This document shows, piece after piece, positions 1-12,428 of a stretch of DNA of 64,000 nucleotides (position 1 is the first letter of the stretch; each line of letters opens with the position of its first letter). Location of the stretch: NCBI GenBank assembly GCA_035610835.1, contig CM069445.1, forward strand, positions 33,840,811-33,904,810. Direction: 5' to 3'. A model generated the notes under the pieces. The model did not search any database, was not told the origin of the DNA, and was given only the letters and a program-made list of their open reading frames with translations. The translations under genes and the position numbers were made by a program. The DNA is from Ophiura sarsii. Taxonomy: Eukaryota > Echinodermata > Ophiuroidea > Amphilepidida > Ophiuridae.

Positions 1-133
1 TTGGAAACACACGCAGTAAAATAGTGTCGTCATCTCATCAAAGAGCAAGACATGGTCCCACAATGCAATTGGGCATGTACATGTATGTGAGCCACCTTAC
101 TATGCGATGCAATTGATTACAACATTTTCCAAG

Positions 134-320
134 TACTGTAAAATTGGTAATTTTTGCATGATTAATTGTTCGCATTTTGACAATTTCAACTGTTTTCAGT
201 GTTTTTAGATTCGCGATTCGTAGCTTCATCACATACGCAAATGAAACAGATTCATGTGTTATCAAATTGGCGTTAGCTGCTTCGAGCTACTACTAATAAG
301 TAGCGCGCAAATTTCCAATA
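134..320. mobile_element. TACTGTAAA-type MITE, divergent copy
   Basis: It starts TACTGTAAAATTGG and contains TTCGCGATTCGTAGCTTCAT, matching the interior of the copy at 10256-10451 (TTCGCGATTTTGAGCTTCCT). The right end is degraded, so the limit is approximate. Confidence 0.45.
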
Positions 321-1762
321 GGCATTCTATAAATAATGTGTATTTTATATAACAGTAGTGCATTCTATAAATATGTGTATCTTAGTGCAATAGTTTGTAA
401 ACAGAGTACTATATCTAGTCAAATCATAATAATTTTCATAATGAAGATACCGTGATGATTTAAATAAAAGATTTTATTAACGGCACAATTTGTATTCTGA
501 TTTTATATATTAATTTCTTAGACCAAATGCACATATTTGAAGAATCGCATACTAACTTCATTATCAATGTTTTTTCGTAAGTTTTGGAAAATAAATGTTG
601 AATTAATAAAAAAAAACATTTAAAAAACCATTACTCGTCGATGAAACCCAATCCAAACATAAAGGGTGCACAATTATTCAAATCTAAGCTCAAATTAAAA
701 ATTTAATTCCCTATTGCCTCACATCATTAGTAAATGTCTAATCTCTCAATAAAAATACATTTATCCTGATAAGTTTTAGGATGCATTGTGGGAGTCGAGT
801 TCAGAAACAATGAGTTAAGTGGAACAGCTGTTTGAACATATGCCCACAAATAAAATCAGACAAAAACTTTCCCAATCTACATTGAAAGATTGGAATTGTA
901 TTAGGTGAGCGATTTACGTGGGCATAAAAGTTGTCATTAAATGAAACTATTGTGAAAAACAAGCAGTCATATTGTGAACATAAATTGCAGTTATGAAATT
1001 GAATTTGTATTATAATCAGACATTATCTTAGGCGGTTTAACATAAATGTTTTTCATTTTTGATATTACTTTGTTTAATTATTTAGGTAAATGAAGGTTTG
1101 GATTCATCACATTCAAAAAATGAGGGTCTCTCCGTTTTCATGATACGACGACAAAGCTTCAACAATGGGAATTTATCACAGATTTGTATAATAAATTTGT
1201 GAAAAAATAACAAATAAAAAGGACCTCCCCTCACCGATTTTTAAAAAAAAGTCCGGACGAGCAACATATTATTTTATTAACTTGGCCGTTCGAAATTAAC
1301 TGATTTTTTTTCCACAAGTTATCTACTCACCAATAACAAAAATGATCAGATTCATGAATTCCTCCAGCAGTTCTATTCATAAGCAATCTTTCACTCAAAA
1401 TATGCCCAAAGAATAGTAGGCCTACTGCAACTTCTGGTCAGGGGTAGCACTAGGTTTTAAAACCAGGAATCCTGAAAACCCCTGAATCACCAGAAATTCT
1501 AAAATATTAGGGTGGGGGGACAACCCAAAATCAACATTTCAATATGTAAAAATTGAAATAATTTTTGATTACAACTTTTTTCTGATGTCAAAATGGGAAA
1601 AATATTTGATCGAAACTTTTATCCATGATACTGAAATTTCCCCCCCTACAGTTGCAATAGGCAATGTAGTTTTAATGCTTAAGTATTAATTATCCAACAT
1701 ACTTATAAATAGAAGGCAAAGAGTTCTCTTGGTGAATTTAACTCCAAGAAACTCCAAGGGAG

Positions 1763-1858
1763 TAATTCTGTTATACCCTTCACAGAGGTATTCATAATGC
1801 ATGATTTTTAAGAACGACGCATACTACCGATGTTGGTGTGTAGGGTATAACAGAATTA
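1763..1858. repeat. Small foldback with 17-bp perfect arms
   Basis: TAATTCTGTTATACCCT at 1763-1779 is the exact reverse complement of 1842-1858. The arms enclose about 62 bp. The size and symmetry fit a tiny MITE; no target duplication was identified. Confidence 0.5.
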
Positions 1859-2011
1859 TGTCCAAATAAGTAAGAATGTTCAAATTTCATTGCCAAAACT
1901 TGATCCATTCTTTAAGCAAATTCCACGGTTCATTTCACACACGGCAGATAATACTCCCGATACGTCATTAAATCTCACATCGTTGAAATAAAAATGTAAT
2001 TAGTTAATTAC

Positions 2012-2063
2012 CTGGCGGTCCTTTGGCTCTCGTTCTTGTCAGTCTTGTATCTCCTGCAGTATC
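2012..2063 (-). CDS. Fourth coding exon of the unidentified minus-strand gene
   Basis: The minus strand shows GTTTGATTCCAG as acceptor and CCAG|GTAATTAA as donor. The 52-nt exon opens in phase 0, as required by the exon at 7970, and gives 17 codons (DTAGDTRLTRTRAKGPP) plus one base (phase 1). It is basic and Thr/Arg-rich. The gene must continue to the left of the window, because no stop codon or poly(A) context follows and the phase is open. The chain of four phase-compatible exons is the main evidence that this is one gene; no homology was recognised. Confidence 0.6.
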
Positions 2064-3610
2064 CTGGAATCAAACACAATTAGCATAATTAATAATATAC
2101 AATGGTACAACCCATTAAGCAACAAAACATTTTATGGGGGGCAAGGTCGGTAAGACATCAAGAGGTTTGTCGTGGGCCCCCCCCCCCCCCCCCCTACATT
2201 TCTGGAATTTGTTTGCAAGTTTTAATACATTTCAAAAATATTTTTAAACATAACCAAGATAACATATATAAAAATAAAAAAGTAAACGATTGAAAATATA
2301 TATGGAAAGAAAATGAAAAATATGGTTTGTAGGCGCAGGAAAACCTTTTATTTTTACAAATAGTAAACATTTTTTAGTAAACATATTTTAAATAGTAAAC
2401 ATTTTTTAACATTTCAAAACAACAACAAATAAATAGAAATAAAAAAGTAAACATTTCAAAATAATTGGAAATATATATTTGGAAAAAGCGAAAAAATGTG
2501 GTTGGTATGTGTATGAGAACTTTTATTTTATTTATTTTGAACTGATAACTTTACATTATGATCATGGCAATATCTACAATAAATATCTTAAGCAAAAATA
2601 AGGTTGTAAAGTTAAATTGAAGCAAATAAATATTCTAAATTTAAAAAGGATGAAAGAGGTTATTTTCTTTTTACCAATCAGTGTGCCAATAATGATTCCG
2701 AGAGCTTCAGATTGCTGTTTTTCACTCAAGTTCTAACATAGGGCTCGAATATAAACTTGTAAACTTGTATTGAAAAATAAAATGCCAATAATTTTTGGAA
2801 ATGGATGAAAGTAGTTATTCTTATTTGATCACCATCTGCCAATTATAACAATTCTGTGGATATTCAAATATTGTATTGTTCACCCACATGCTTACATTTG
2901 GCTAGCTAGTTATTATCCCTGAAAATATAAAATATATCATGTAAGATCAAATCAACTAGTGTGAATATATTTACATTGTACAATATGATGGAAGTAATCG
3001 TTTCCATTTCTCATTAAGTGTTGTTAAATTATTTATACATTTTATAAGTTCATATTAAAATCCCCAACCATGCTGCGTCCGATCAATATTATTCACATAC
3101 AAATCATCATACGTGACTTTTACATGTGAAGATAAATGTTGGGCCAGTATTAAAATGCCCGAGAAGCACACACATTTACAATGATAAAACCATAAAAAAT
3201 ACATATAAATTCCCTGACAATAGCTTAAGTAACATTGTTTTAAGATAGAAATTTGCAACAGTTCACTGTTAAACCAAGCTCTGAAACAATAATTCAAAAA
3301 TTAACTTTTTATTCAAAATAAAAATCATAAATTTTCTGTTCGTACAGCCATTCAGTTCAGCGACACTCATACTAATTATACCAGCAATATTCCTTTTTAG
3401 CACCATACCAGTAGTAATGAGTTTTATAAGGTACATGTATGTTACAATCTATCAAATAGTTCTTTACATATAACTACAATAAGCAAACTCTTAAACATCC
3501 CATGACTCACTCACTCACTCACTTCATTATAGGACACTTGATCGCAACCACTACCGCCACACCACCCACATACATGTACATGTATGTAGCACAAGCGCAA
3601 TGTTACATAC

Positions 3611-4260
3611 CTCTTCCAGAAAACTTGCCAAAATTCATCAATAAATTTGATCGCAAGAGACACGCCTCCCCCACTTCTTCACATCAGCACACTGGAAGGC
3701 AGCGTTCACTATGAAATCACATGGATATATTTTATGGCTTTCCACTGCACAAGTGTGCGCCACGCATCATAATTTTATTGTTCCGCCGCTGATGTAATGG
3801 GCAAAAAGCATACCACTCACAATAACCGACTTAATTGGCATTCTAAATTATTGATTTGATTAATCAACTTATGAGGGTAATTTTTTAATATTCATTACAA
3901 AAAGCTTTTCACAAAGATACTTTATTCCATTCGTAAAAACTGAAACAAATACTACTACAACAACCCACCCTTTATATCTATCTCCTTGGTTTCGTAATTC
4001 ACCCTATCCCCATCAAACTTAAACTAACCCCTTTGCATAAAATGGTTCACTCCAGTCTCAACTCTCCCGCCCGCTCTCTCCTCTTTTTTTCTCCACTCAG
4101 ACGAGACTCTACTTTTGCTTGATGTATAGCCAGTACTGTGTATAGCAGTGAGTGAATCACCACAGTTGTAGCACTAATACATTGTAGTTGGTTGCCTTGG
4201 CATTATTACCACCGTGGTATGGCGTTTCCAAGGGGAATAACGAACAGACAGGCGAAGTCT
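3611..4260 (-). promoter_or_regulatory. Possible internal promoter and non-coding first exon
   Basis: Less AT-rich than its surroundings. Near 4190-4242 there are two RFX/X-box-like words (GTTGCCTTGGCA and GTTTCCAAGG), and near 4065-4110 a CT-rich, CpG-containing stretch. On the minus strand a strong donor AGAG|GTATGTAA ends a potential exon at 3611 that could splice to the exon at 2063. This is inference from composition and one splice site only; transcripts would decide it. Confidence 0.18.
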
Positions 4261-4330
4261 GTAGTAATTTTTTAACTGTGTACGCTACACGATAATGTAC
4301 AGCTGGTTTTACAAGTGAAATTACAAGTTA

Positions 4331-4387
4331 GTTCTAAAGCAATAGATAGAATTACCATAGTTCTAAAGCAATAGATAGAATTACCAT
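4331..4387. repeat. 29-bp tandem duplication, two copies
   Basis: The unit AGTTCTAAAGCAATAGATAG plus AATTACCAT occurs twice in direct succession without change. Confidence 0.8.
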
Positions 4388-6957
4388 TGAAGAATTTAGT
4401 TGTTGTTATTATTCTAACTTGAGTTGGGAAATATCACTATCTACTGAAGATAGCAGTACTAAAACAGTCACATAATTGCCATAAATACCCTTGACAAACT
4501 TGTCATTGGGGTTTTTTTGGGGGGGGGTAAATTTAACAAGAGAGAAATTAGCTTTGCTTTATAAATTGACAAAAAAATTATTATCTACTGAAAATGCTAT
4601 TTTTTTTAAATGAGCAGAATTTCCTGATTACTTATGATAGCTATCGTCATCTTTCAAAAGACATCAAAACACAAATCATGCTAAAATGCTCATTTGCTAT
4701 TTTCTATCCCACCTGTTGGTCACCGATATTTATTTTGTTTCACCCTAATATTATTTGTTGTTGGCACACCTAAAATACAATTTGTGTTCAGGGCAGCCAG
4801 GAAACTTGAGTCATTACAGCGAGCGTACGTTTTGGATACTTTACTGTAAGATATTTTCACTATGAATGGATCTAATAACAAAACAACAACAAATTGCTTA
4901 CAAATGTAATCAATCTGATTATACATTATGTAATCTCAAATTGAATGCGGTAAGTATGGACATTTGAAAGTGTACAAAGAATTTATGAAAATTGTTACTT
5001 TCAGCAAAATCCTCATCAGAAAGATTACTAATAGCAATATTCAAAATGATTGATAACAACTTTAAATCAGTAAACGGTGGTCTGAATAATATATCTCCAA
5101 ACGTTTTCCTTCTAGAAATCAGTAGATAGAGATCTGAAAGGTTAACACGGTACTGCTTTCACCCAGTCATAAATCACATGAAATAAAAAAGAGTCCCTTT
5201 ACTTTATAGTTTCAATCTTTCTACTGCGAGGTGACCACTCCACTTGGTCTTTTCAGCAGAGTAAAGGTTAATGAAACTCTCAATGCGCCACGCTCGGTGC
5301 GGTGTCAGTGGCAATTTCCAGCGTGTTGAAGGATGGCTCCGATGCATACAGCACTTTTATTGTATTTTGAAGTTACTTTCTAATATTGCTTTTGACAGGC
5401 ACCATTAATGATGTGCCGTGTAAAATGAATTTTAATTTTTCACATATCATTAATTCCCAAGATTTTCTACATTTAATAACTTTAAAAATCAGCAGTACTG
5501 TGTTGGGGATCATTTTGAGATGCTATCTCCAGAATATTATCACTCAAAAATATAACTGTAGTGCTGGGGAGAAATGGATTTTAAGACAAATCACACTGAA
5601 TGTTTCAAAATTCAAGTCAACAAGTCAAGTTTCTAATTCTTCATTTTAAATTGAAAAGGAAAGGTAGCATATTTATATATCTTTGCTGCAATCAACTAAG
5701 TAATACCCTTATGAAAATTTTAATAAATAAATGTTACATTGATTTTTTACTATAAAGTAAATTGATTGATTCCAATTAAACTGAATGTAATAAAGAAAGA
5801 GAAAAACTAACTCGGTGAAAGCAATTTTTTTAAACACAGAAACCCACGCGTGGCTGTAACTACTGTATTCATCATTAATCAGTCAATATTTTCTGCCAAG
5901 TTTACTGCAATAAGATTCTTTATAAAGGTTATTTTTTAATAGTTCTAGATGAAACAAATTTAATGAAGCACAGTAATTACACAAAAGGCTCTTGGGGTCA
6001 AGGACGTCACGTTTTGTTGCGGCTATTATCCAGCTCAAGTGAATGTCATGCATTGGTATGGCCATCAATTACGGACCAACTAGCTATGAATAGCTGGCAA
6101 AGCCTTTGCAAGAGTCAACTTCCATTTCTTCAGGCCAATATAATAAAATTATTAAGTTTGTTTAAAAATGAGTGAGCAATAAAAACAATAGTTATCAAAT
6201 CAAATAGACTTTTTGTACTTGCATGAAGTTGCATTACAAGTGCATTTAATATGCCAAACTATTTTATTTTAATTTATATATAAAACACATATTGATCAAT
6301 GAAGTAAACAAACATTTAACTAAAATAAAAAATAAAAGTACCAACTCTTCTTTTAACTTTGTGCTTCTGAAAATAAAAACTAACCAAATATTAATGCCTG
6401 GGGTTTGAATAGTGGATTTTAACCATAAATGTTTATTTTTATTATTGATAGGAAGACCGGCATGTCCCCTTGACAAGCCTCAAGTATTTATGTTGAGCAC
6501 TGATTAAATATCCTAAGACAAAAAGTCATGGTTCAATGTTACTGTTAAGATTGAAGCATCAGGAATCAGTGAGTAAATGTCAGTGCTAATGCTTTAGTAC
6601 ATAAACAATGGTTCTAATACTAGTAGTGATACATAATTCTATCTTCAGTAGACAGCAGAAAACATAATTTGTAAAATATAATGCTATCTTCAGTAGACGG
6701 CAGAACACAGGCAATTAGTGCTACTTTTGTGTTATACTACCCTCAGTATATAGTGGTGGCCAAACAGCGATACCTCAACTTTATTAGCCTATGATATCTT
6801 CAGTAGAAGGCAGACAAAAACATTGTGCGTTCAATACTACTGTAGCGTATCATGCTGTCTTCGGTAGATAGCTGATAGAAATAATGGGCACACAATGCTG
6901 CACACTTAACCTTCACTCTTTTGTACTTTAAACCCTGGAAGAAAACATAATTGTTAA

Positions 6958-7597
6958 GGCCACGAAAAAAAGAAACCTGTTGTATGGCCGGGGGATGGGA
7001 GGGGTTCTTATTTTCCCATGAAAATGACCGCAAAAAATAACAAACAATCTGTCAAAATGTAAACAAATTTGTAAACATTTTGCCATTTTTTGAAAAGCAA
7101 AAAGAGTATTTTTAGGGGTTGGTATTCATTTGCACGTGACATTGTTTTCCAACGATTTCTAAAAAAATGGGTTGGTTGGGCCGTTAAACAGCAGACCTGC
7201 CAATTTCTAAACTCACAAAACTGTATATGAAATCCCAAAAGTCGTATTTTACCATACAAAACCGTATTTTTTTGTAAAAATAACACCTAAAAGTCAAACT
7301 TGTAACTAACGAAACTGACGATTTAAAATTAAAACAAATTATTAAAATAAATACGGCGATTTACGCCCGCGTTTGTGCATTACTTTGCTTGGTTTTTGCT
7401 TGTCCAAATGTGTTATGTAATGCCATGACCCACAGCCGATGCTAATTATTATTTTTAATGAGATATGGGAAAAGGGAAAAAATCGTATTTTTGTGGGAAC
7501 AAATCGTACAGTCGTAATTTGATCCAATTTCCGTACTAAATACGGCAAAATCGAACTAGTTGGCAGGTCTGAAACAGGGTTTCTTTTTTTCGTCGCC
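6958..7597. mobile_element. Harbinger-like MITE with TAA target duplication, carrying a nested element
   Basis: Flanked by TAA at 6955-6957 and 7598-7600. The left end is GGCCACGAAAAAAAGAAACC and the right end is the inverted GGTTTCTTTTTTTCGTCGCC. A 3-bp TWA target and GGC-type ends are typical of PIF/Harbinger elements. There is no transposase, so it is non-autonomous. It has been enlarged by the insertion at 7192-7571. Confidence 0.65.
7192..7571. mobile_element. Nested TIR element, ends CAGACCTGCCAA, 6-bp target duplication
   Basis: Perfect 12-bp inverted ends (CAGACCTGCCAA and TTGGCAGGTCTG) are flanked by AAACAG at 7186-7191 and 7572-7577. Inside are repeated TACGGC/CGTATTTT words in both orientations. 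The ends look hAT-like, but hAT usually makes 8-bp duplications, so the superfamily is uncertain. No coding capacity. Confidence 0.65.
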
Positions 7598-7969
7598 TAA
7601 AGGGGCATTGAGATATCCATATTGGAGTGCGGGATGCGTCCTCACATTTCCTGGAAATCAGGTTGTTTGCACCTACGTCCTACGGATTACTTTTAATTTA
7701 CTAACTACCATCTGAAAATCTGTTTACCTTAATTCGCCGTCTAACGTGTACAATTTCACTATTTTATCATTTCGATGAGAATCAAAATTATCAGCAGTCC
7801 AGCACCACTCGCCACATAAATTGCTTTAACTAAATGTCTGTGCGCTCCACCATTATTCAACCCCTTTTCAAATAAATTATTACACTTCAAGGTTCCTACG
7901 TACATAACTCATTGAAACAATTTCTAAGGACTTTCATTCAGTGCCCCTTAATTTCCTTGATTTACTTAC

Positions 7970-8100
7970 CCGAACCATGTCTGTTGTATCTTCTTTGCTT
8001 GTTACTTGGTTAGTTACCGTTTCCTGGTTGTTATTGCTGATGATTTTGGCGCTACTTCTGGTACCGCGTGTCGGACTATCGGTTAAACTTTTCAAATCAT
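7970..8100 (-). CDS. Third coding exon of the unidentified minus-strand gene
   Basis: The minus-strand acceptor is TTTTTCTCAG and the donor is CGG|GTAAGTAA. The 131-nt exon accepts the single base left by the previous exon (G+AT gives Asp) and stays open for 43 further codons, ending in phase 0 with MVR. The peptide is Ser/Thr/Asn-rich: it contains DLKSLTDSPTRGTRSS (DSPTR fits the minimal proline-directed kinase motif S-P-x-R), then an N/Q/T-rich run. No domain or catalytic motif is visible, so this still reads as a disordered N-terminal region. The intron upstream is 22.3 kb and holds most of the repeats listed here. Confidence 0.72.
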
Positions 8101-8221
8101 CTGAGAAAAACAAAGGATGAAATACGAAATGTTAAATTAAAAATATTAATTTCTGTTTCTCGGAACATAACTACTAACACAAAAACAAATCAGCGTTCAC
8201 TGGTGTAGAAACAACTCTTAA

Positions 8222-8476
8222 GCGACGAAAAAACATACCCTGTTTTACGGACGGACGGACCTGTCAAGTAGGGTCGGTTGATCTGGGTTTGTTTTTTGTT
8301 TTTTCTAACAAAAAATCAGGAATTTATGAAACAAATTGTGAGAGAAAAAAATATTTCGGCCAAAAAACGGCAGATTTTACATGATTTGAGAAAAAAGTTT
8401 AAAAATTAAAAGTTGGCTAAACGTGGGTCAGTCGGGCCTGTAAAACGGGGGGTGAGGGGGGTGGGGGTCCCTTGCC
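8222..8476. mobile_element. Harbinger-like MITE ('CCCTGTTTTACGG' family), copy 1
   Basis: Preceded by TAA (8219-8221). Starts GCGACGAAAAAACATACCCT and contains TGTTTTACGGACGG, CCTGTCAAGTAGGGTCGG and, near the other end, CGGGCCTGTAAAACGGGG. It matches the better-preserved copy at 28187-28399. The right end is degraded to a G-rich run. Confidence 0.55.
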
Positions 8477-8594
8477 TTATCAGAAACTACTCTTATCATA
8501 TCTTTCTTTTTTCATTTTTTTATTCATTTTTTTGCTTATCATATCTAATGCACTTAAAATCACTTAGTTTTCCATAAAAGGATCACTGGAAGAT

Positions 8595-9851
8595 CAGGGT
8601 CAGAAATTCGCGACCAAGTGCGAGAATCCATTTGGATTCTCGCAGGGGAATTTTGCGAGAATCTGGATTCTCGCAAATGGATTCTCGCAAAATGCATCTT
8701 GCGAGAATCTACTCTTATTTTATGTCAATCAATCATTGGCCCTGTATTTATTTAAAACGAAAGTAAACTTCAAGCAGCCTGGTTCAAAGGTTGACATCAA
8801 GGCTCAAGATAAGCGGGCGCTGGGCGATTTTTACCCCTCGGTCCTTCTGCCATAGCGCCCGGTAATGCTGAAAAATAAACAACCGAGCGCTGATATTTTG
8901 TCCAAACCAGCGCCTGTTGACGATCGGGAAGCTTGCACAAGACGCTGGATTGTATAAAAGGTTAGCTCCCGGTAGACTGAAAGTAGCTCCCGGTTCTCAA
9001 TAAATCCCATGATCCGGGCGCTACTTTTCAAAAAAGTAGCTCCCGGTTAAAAAATGGTTATCTTGAGCCTTGGTTGACATGTCATGTCATACATTGTTGT
9101 TGTGCAGAGAACGCTGGAGGCTATGCAAACGTAGCTGTCAAAGCGTGTGAAAAAAAACAAGATGTTTACCATCAACCCCCATACCCCCGGTCCCGCGCGC
9201 GGTGCATTACTGTCCCAAAATTGTGTTCAAATTATATTTGTTTGACACATTTTTAATAATATATTTTCCATATCTCCGTTAATATTGTTATCCTTTTCTT
9301 TAATAATTGAAACCAAAAACGGTAGAAACATTCCAATAATTGTTTTATTTGATTGAACTATGGGAAATATTCATTTTAGGGTAGATGGTACCCACGTGCG
9401 GAAATTAATTGCCTCGTGCGTGATTTCACCTTCCGCAAATTATATCCAATCACAGACGTTCATTGCGCATGACGTTTTATTTATTATGTAAATTTGTTTA
9501 TTAAATTGTATGACACCCGGATGTCGGAAAAACAAATGTTAAATCAAGCTTGTAGGCCGGTCTGATTGGAACGTAAACCTCCATCGACATGGTTTTATTT
9601 CGTAGTTTATTTTGTTAGGAAAACAAGCTGAATTTTAACGCATATAAATACATAAACAGGAAATAATCGGGCCGGATTTTAGCGATTTTTCGGAGCAAAA
9701 TGAAGGTTGGTAAAGAAGACCTGTAACACAACGAAATAGGCCACAACTTTGCATGATTTTTACGCGAATCCAAATGGATTCCCGTCAGTGATAATGTACG
9801 CGAATCTTTGCGCGAATGGATTCGCGGATTCGCGTCGAATTTCTGACCCTG
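8595..9851 (+). mobile_element. TIR transposon with CAGGGTCAGAAATTCG ends and 5-bp target duplication, copy A
   Basis: The left end is CAGGGTCAGAAATTCG and the right end its inverse, CGAATTTCTGACCCTG. AAGAT lies on both outer sides. Subterminal repeats of GAATCCATTTGGATTCTCGC and GCGAATCC type form hairpins at each end. Its two ends recur, inverted, as the ends of the element at 57680-59561, and there the 5-bp duplication is AATAA. CAGGG ends recall hAT elements, but the 5-bp duplication is unlike ordinary hAT. It contains no transposase. A 275-bp element is nested at 8798-9072. Confidence 0.75.
8798..9072. mobile_element. Nested non-autonomous hAT element with 8-bp target duplication
   Basis: The 15-bp perfect TIR CAAGGCTCAAGATAA occurs at the left end and inverted at the right. 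GTTGACAT is repeated at 8790-8797 and 9073-9080. An 8-bp duplication indicates hAT. The interior is rich in GC words such as GTAGCTCCCGG and GGGCGCT in both orientations, so it can fold on itself. Confidence 0.75.
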
Positions 9852-10255
9852 AAGATGCCTCCATTCTTTTCACAAAAACGTTTATAAAAAAAACCAACAT
9901 TCTTTATATAGTCAAATATACAACAACTCTATGAGGTATCTTAACAAACATGTTGTCTACAGCCGCAGAAACCAACATTGTCACTTTTGTGTATGAGTGG
10001 GGTGTGTACACATGATTTTAAAATGTCAATTTATTTCCTAGAAACACAACTGATAATAAAATACCCTACAACTCAGAAAGTCTCTCATCATTTTTAATTT
10101 AGTGTAACTTTAATTGAGTCAGATTGTTTTTACTGTTGACTAACAAGGTTTAATTACATTTTCCAAGATATTTTTCTTCAATGTACAATGTACTTACATT
10201 CCAGGGTGCAACCGATAAACAACTCGGTATTTATATTTGCCACTATATAAGAGTG

Positions 10256-10451
10256 TACTGTAAAAGTGGACATTTTCGTGCATGTAAATGTTTGCGCTTC
10301 ACACATTTTGAACAAGTTTGCTTGTTTTTATTTTCGCGATTTTGAGCTTCCTTACATAGACCTACATACAAAAGGAATATATTCACACGTTTTTATTTTC
10401 GCGCTTGTTGATCTTAGTGCGAAAAGCGTGAACATTTCTACTTTTACAGTA
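10256..10451 (+). mobile_element. TACTGTAAA-type MITE
   Basis: Starts TACTGTAAAAGTGGACATTT and ends CTACTTTTACAGTA, with TTCGCG words inside. Related copies lie at 134, 23111 (opposite orientation), 25602 and 26886. TA at both tips would fit a TA-targeting (mariner-like) MITE. Confidence 0.65.
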
Positions 10452-10538
10452 TAGGAAAGGGCAAAGCAATGTGTTGTTGCCTTGAATTATCATGATTGTG
10501 AGAGCAGTCAGGCATATCATGTGACTGCCTCTGGTTAA

Positions 10539-10828
10539 AGTCAATGTTCCGATCACTTTTTTAAAGGCATTTTTTCACATCAAGATATTTTGATATCAGA
10601 AGAATCCCCATATTTTTCTCATTAAATGTCTGTAAAATCTTTGGGGCCAGAAATGTTCTATTTAGAAACTATAGGCTAAAATATGGTGAATTACTGCCAA
10701 AGATGGTGTACTACTCAATTGGAGTTATGCAACTCAAACTTTGGAATGCGACAATTTTAAGGATGACCTTTCATATAAAATAGAAAACATCAAATTGAAA
10801 ATCGGGCCAGCAATCAGAACATCAACCT
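10539..10828 (-). mobile_element. TTAA-target MITE (Kolobok- or piggyBac-like), copy 1
   Basis: Flanked by TTAA at 10535-10538 and 10829-10832. In reverse complement it matches the element at 16230-16576 along most of its length, sharing for example AAGGTCATCCTTAAAAT and TCAAGATATTTTGATATC. There is no coding content. The TTAA target is shared by Kolobok and piggyBac families. Confidence 0.65.
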
Positions 10829-11970
10829 TTAATTGAAGTGCTTCAGCTATTTCCAAGAGAAAATATTGTCCGTCTTTAAACCAACTGACTTGACTGTTCC
10901 AGTGTTTCTAACAATTTAATACTTTTAAAAAAAATCCAAATATTGTCACATTATTTTTGTTGTTTTATTGCACAGCATGTCCCAGTGTACTTTTGTGTTT
11001 TATTTGTTATTTGTTTTAAGTGCACGGCAATTCTCATTGCTTGCCATAGTATATTTAACTGTTATAACGCTTTAGTATCCCTTGTTATATCTTGTTTTCA
11101 TTCTTTGCATCTCCAAAATTGGCATCAAAATGTCTTTGTAGAAGATATTTACAGAATAATTTTTGAAGGAAAAAAAGAAGAAAAAAGTTCTCCTTTCAAA
11201 TGTTTCCTTACTATCTCATCCTCTCCTGTGACAAAAAAAACCAACCGTTACACCCACAACAACAATATGTGTGGTTATTATTTTATTGTTAACTTCTTGT
11301 TTGAGGTTGGGTGAGTGAAGAAAGTCTGTGTTTTTCAATTGGTTGAGTAACACATGAAGCTATGTGACCTTTTAGTTAATGTTGTAATGTGAAGTTCTCT
11401 TCTATTTTGGACAACTTGATATCACCATCCAATTTAACGCTACTCGTGAATGCTTGACGTTTGGCGTGTTTTCATTTGTTTTGTTTTTTCAATAAGTCTG
11501 AACAATTACATTTTGAATTACCTGCATTGCGAAACACTGCTTTTATACATATTTATCAAGTATTTATCAACTTACACTAATCAAACATAACCCTACGCAC
11601 AATTCCAGATACTTGATGTGACATAATTTGTGTGTGTACAAAGTCACTTGGTTTATAGTAGTTCTACATTTATTTATATGATAAACAGGGAACAGCAGGA
11701 TGATGCATTTTCCTATCATAAAATGTATGGTAAATTAAACATCTTTTTCGAACACAAATAGCTTTTTTCAAAACCACTGCTCAAGCACAATCATTTGTGT
11801 GCTAAAAATAGAAATTTGTTTAGTAACAACTAACATCAATTTTTCAAGCACGGGCACCTGGTGCCATTAAATATCCTATTTCAACATAATCAAGGATACT
11901 ATTAATTCTGGGATAGGAAACTCTTATACTGCGCATACGGAAATAACAGGTCGCAGATTAGTCAACAGCC

Positions 11971-11971
11971 C

Positions 11972-12002
<31 letters not shown>

Positions 12003-12387
12003 TGGGGTACTCAACTTTTTTGGGAGTAGGGGTGTGCCGTCCAGGGTCTCAAAAAGGGGGGCTACAGAACTGAACTGAGTGGATTTTATGATGCAAAATA
12101 GGGTCTTAGGAACTGATTTTTTTCAAAAAAGTAGGTCTTGAGAACTGGCCTATAGTTTAATTTTGATTAGCAAGAATGCAAATGTTCTATTTTTTTTGGC
12201 TTTGAGACACATTTTTTTTGAAGAATTGGGCTTTGGAACGCAAAATTTCGCGATTTTTGAATTTTCAATAAAAGTGGGGTCTAATAACTGATGCAGGCTC
12301 ATAAGAGCTTGCTCAGCAGAGGGTGAAAAAGGTGGTCTTCAGCGCGACACATACCTATACCCTTTTCCAAGATCAGTCAGTGCCCCG

Positions 12388-12427
<40 letters not shown>

Positions 12428-12428
12428 G
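11971..12428. mobile_element. Non-autonomous hAT-like element with poly-G / poly-C ends
   Basis: CAACAGCC occurs at 11963-11970 and 12429-12436 as an exact 8-bp target duplication. The element starts CCCGGGGGG (G run to about 12001) and ends in a C run of about 40 closing with GGG. The interior has GGGTCT.. and AACTGA.. words repeated, with no ORF. Homopolymer lengths may be unreliable in the assembly. Confidence 0.7.

Larger units (their letters stand above)
1..2011. other. Intron sequence downstream of the exon at 2012, no gene seen
   Basis: AT-rich intron of the minus-strand gene. It holds a divergent TACTGTAAA-type MITE (from 134), a Harbinger-like end near 1200-1285 (ACTTGGCC preceded by CACCGATTTTT, resembling 62340-62402), and a 17-bp inverted repeat at 1763-1858. 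I see no convincing exon in the rest. Confidence 0.55.
2064..7969. other. Intron of about 5.9 kb with repeats and a possible internal promoter
   Basis: Non-coding between two coding exons. It contains a poly-C run (2168-2192), AT-rich stretches, a candidate promoter region (3611-4260), a 29-bp tandem duplication (4331-4387), scattered 'TCTTCAGTAGA' hairpin words (4438, 6642, 6690, 6787, 6857) and the nested elements at 6958-7597. No other exon could be supported. Confidence 0.55.
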
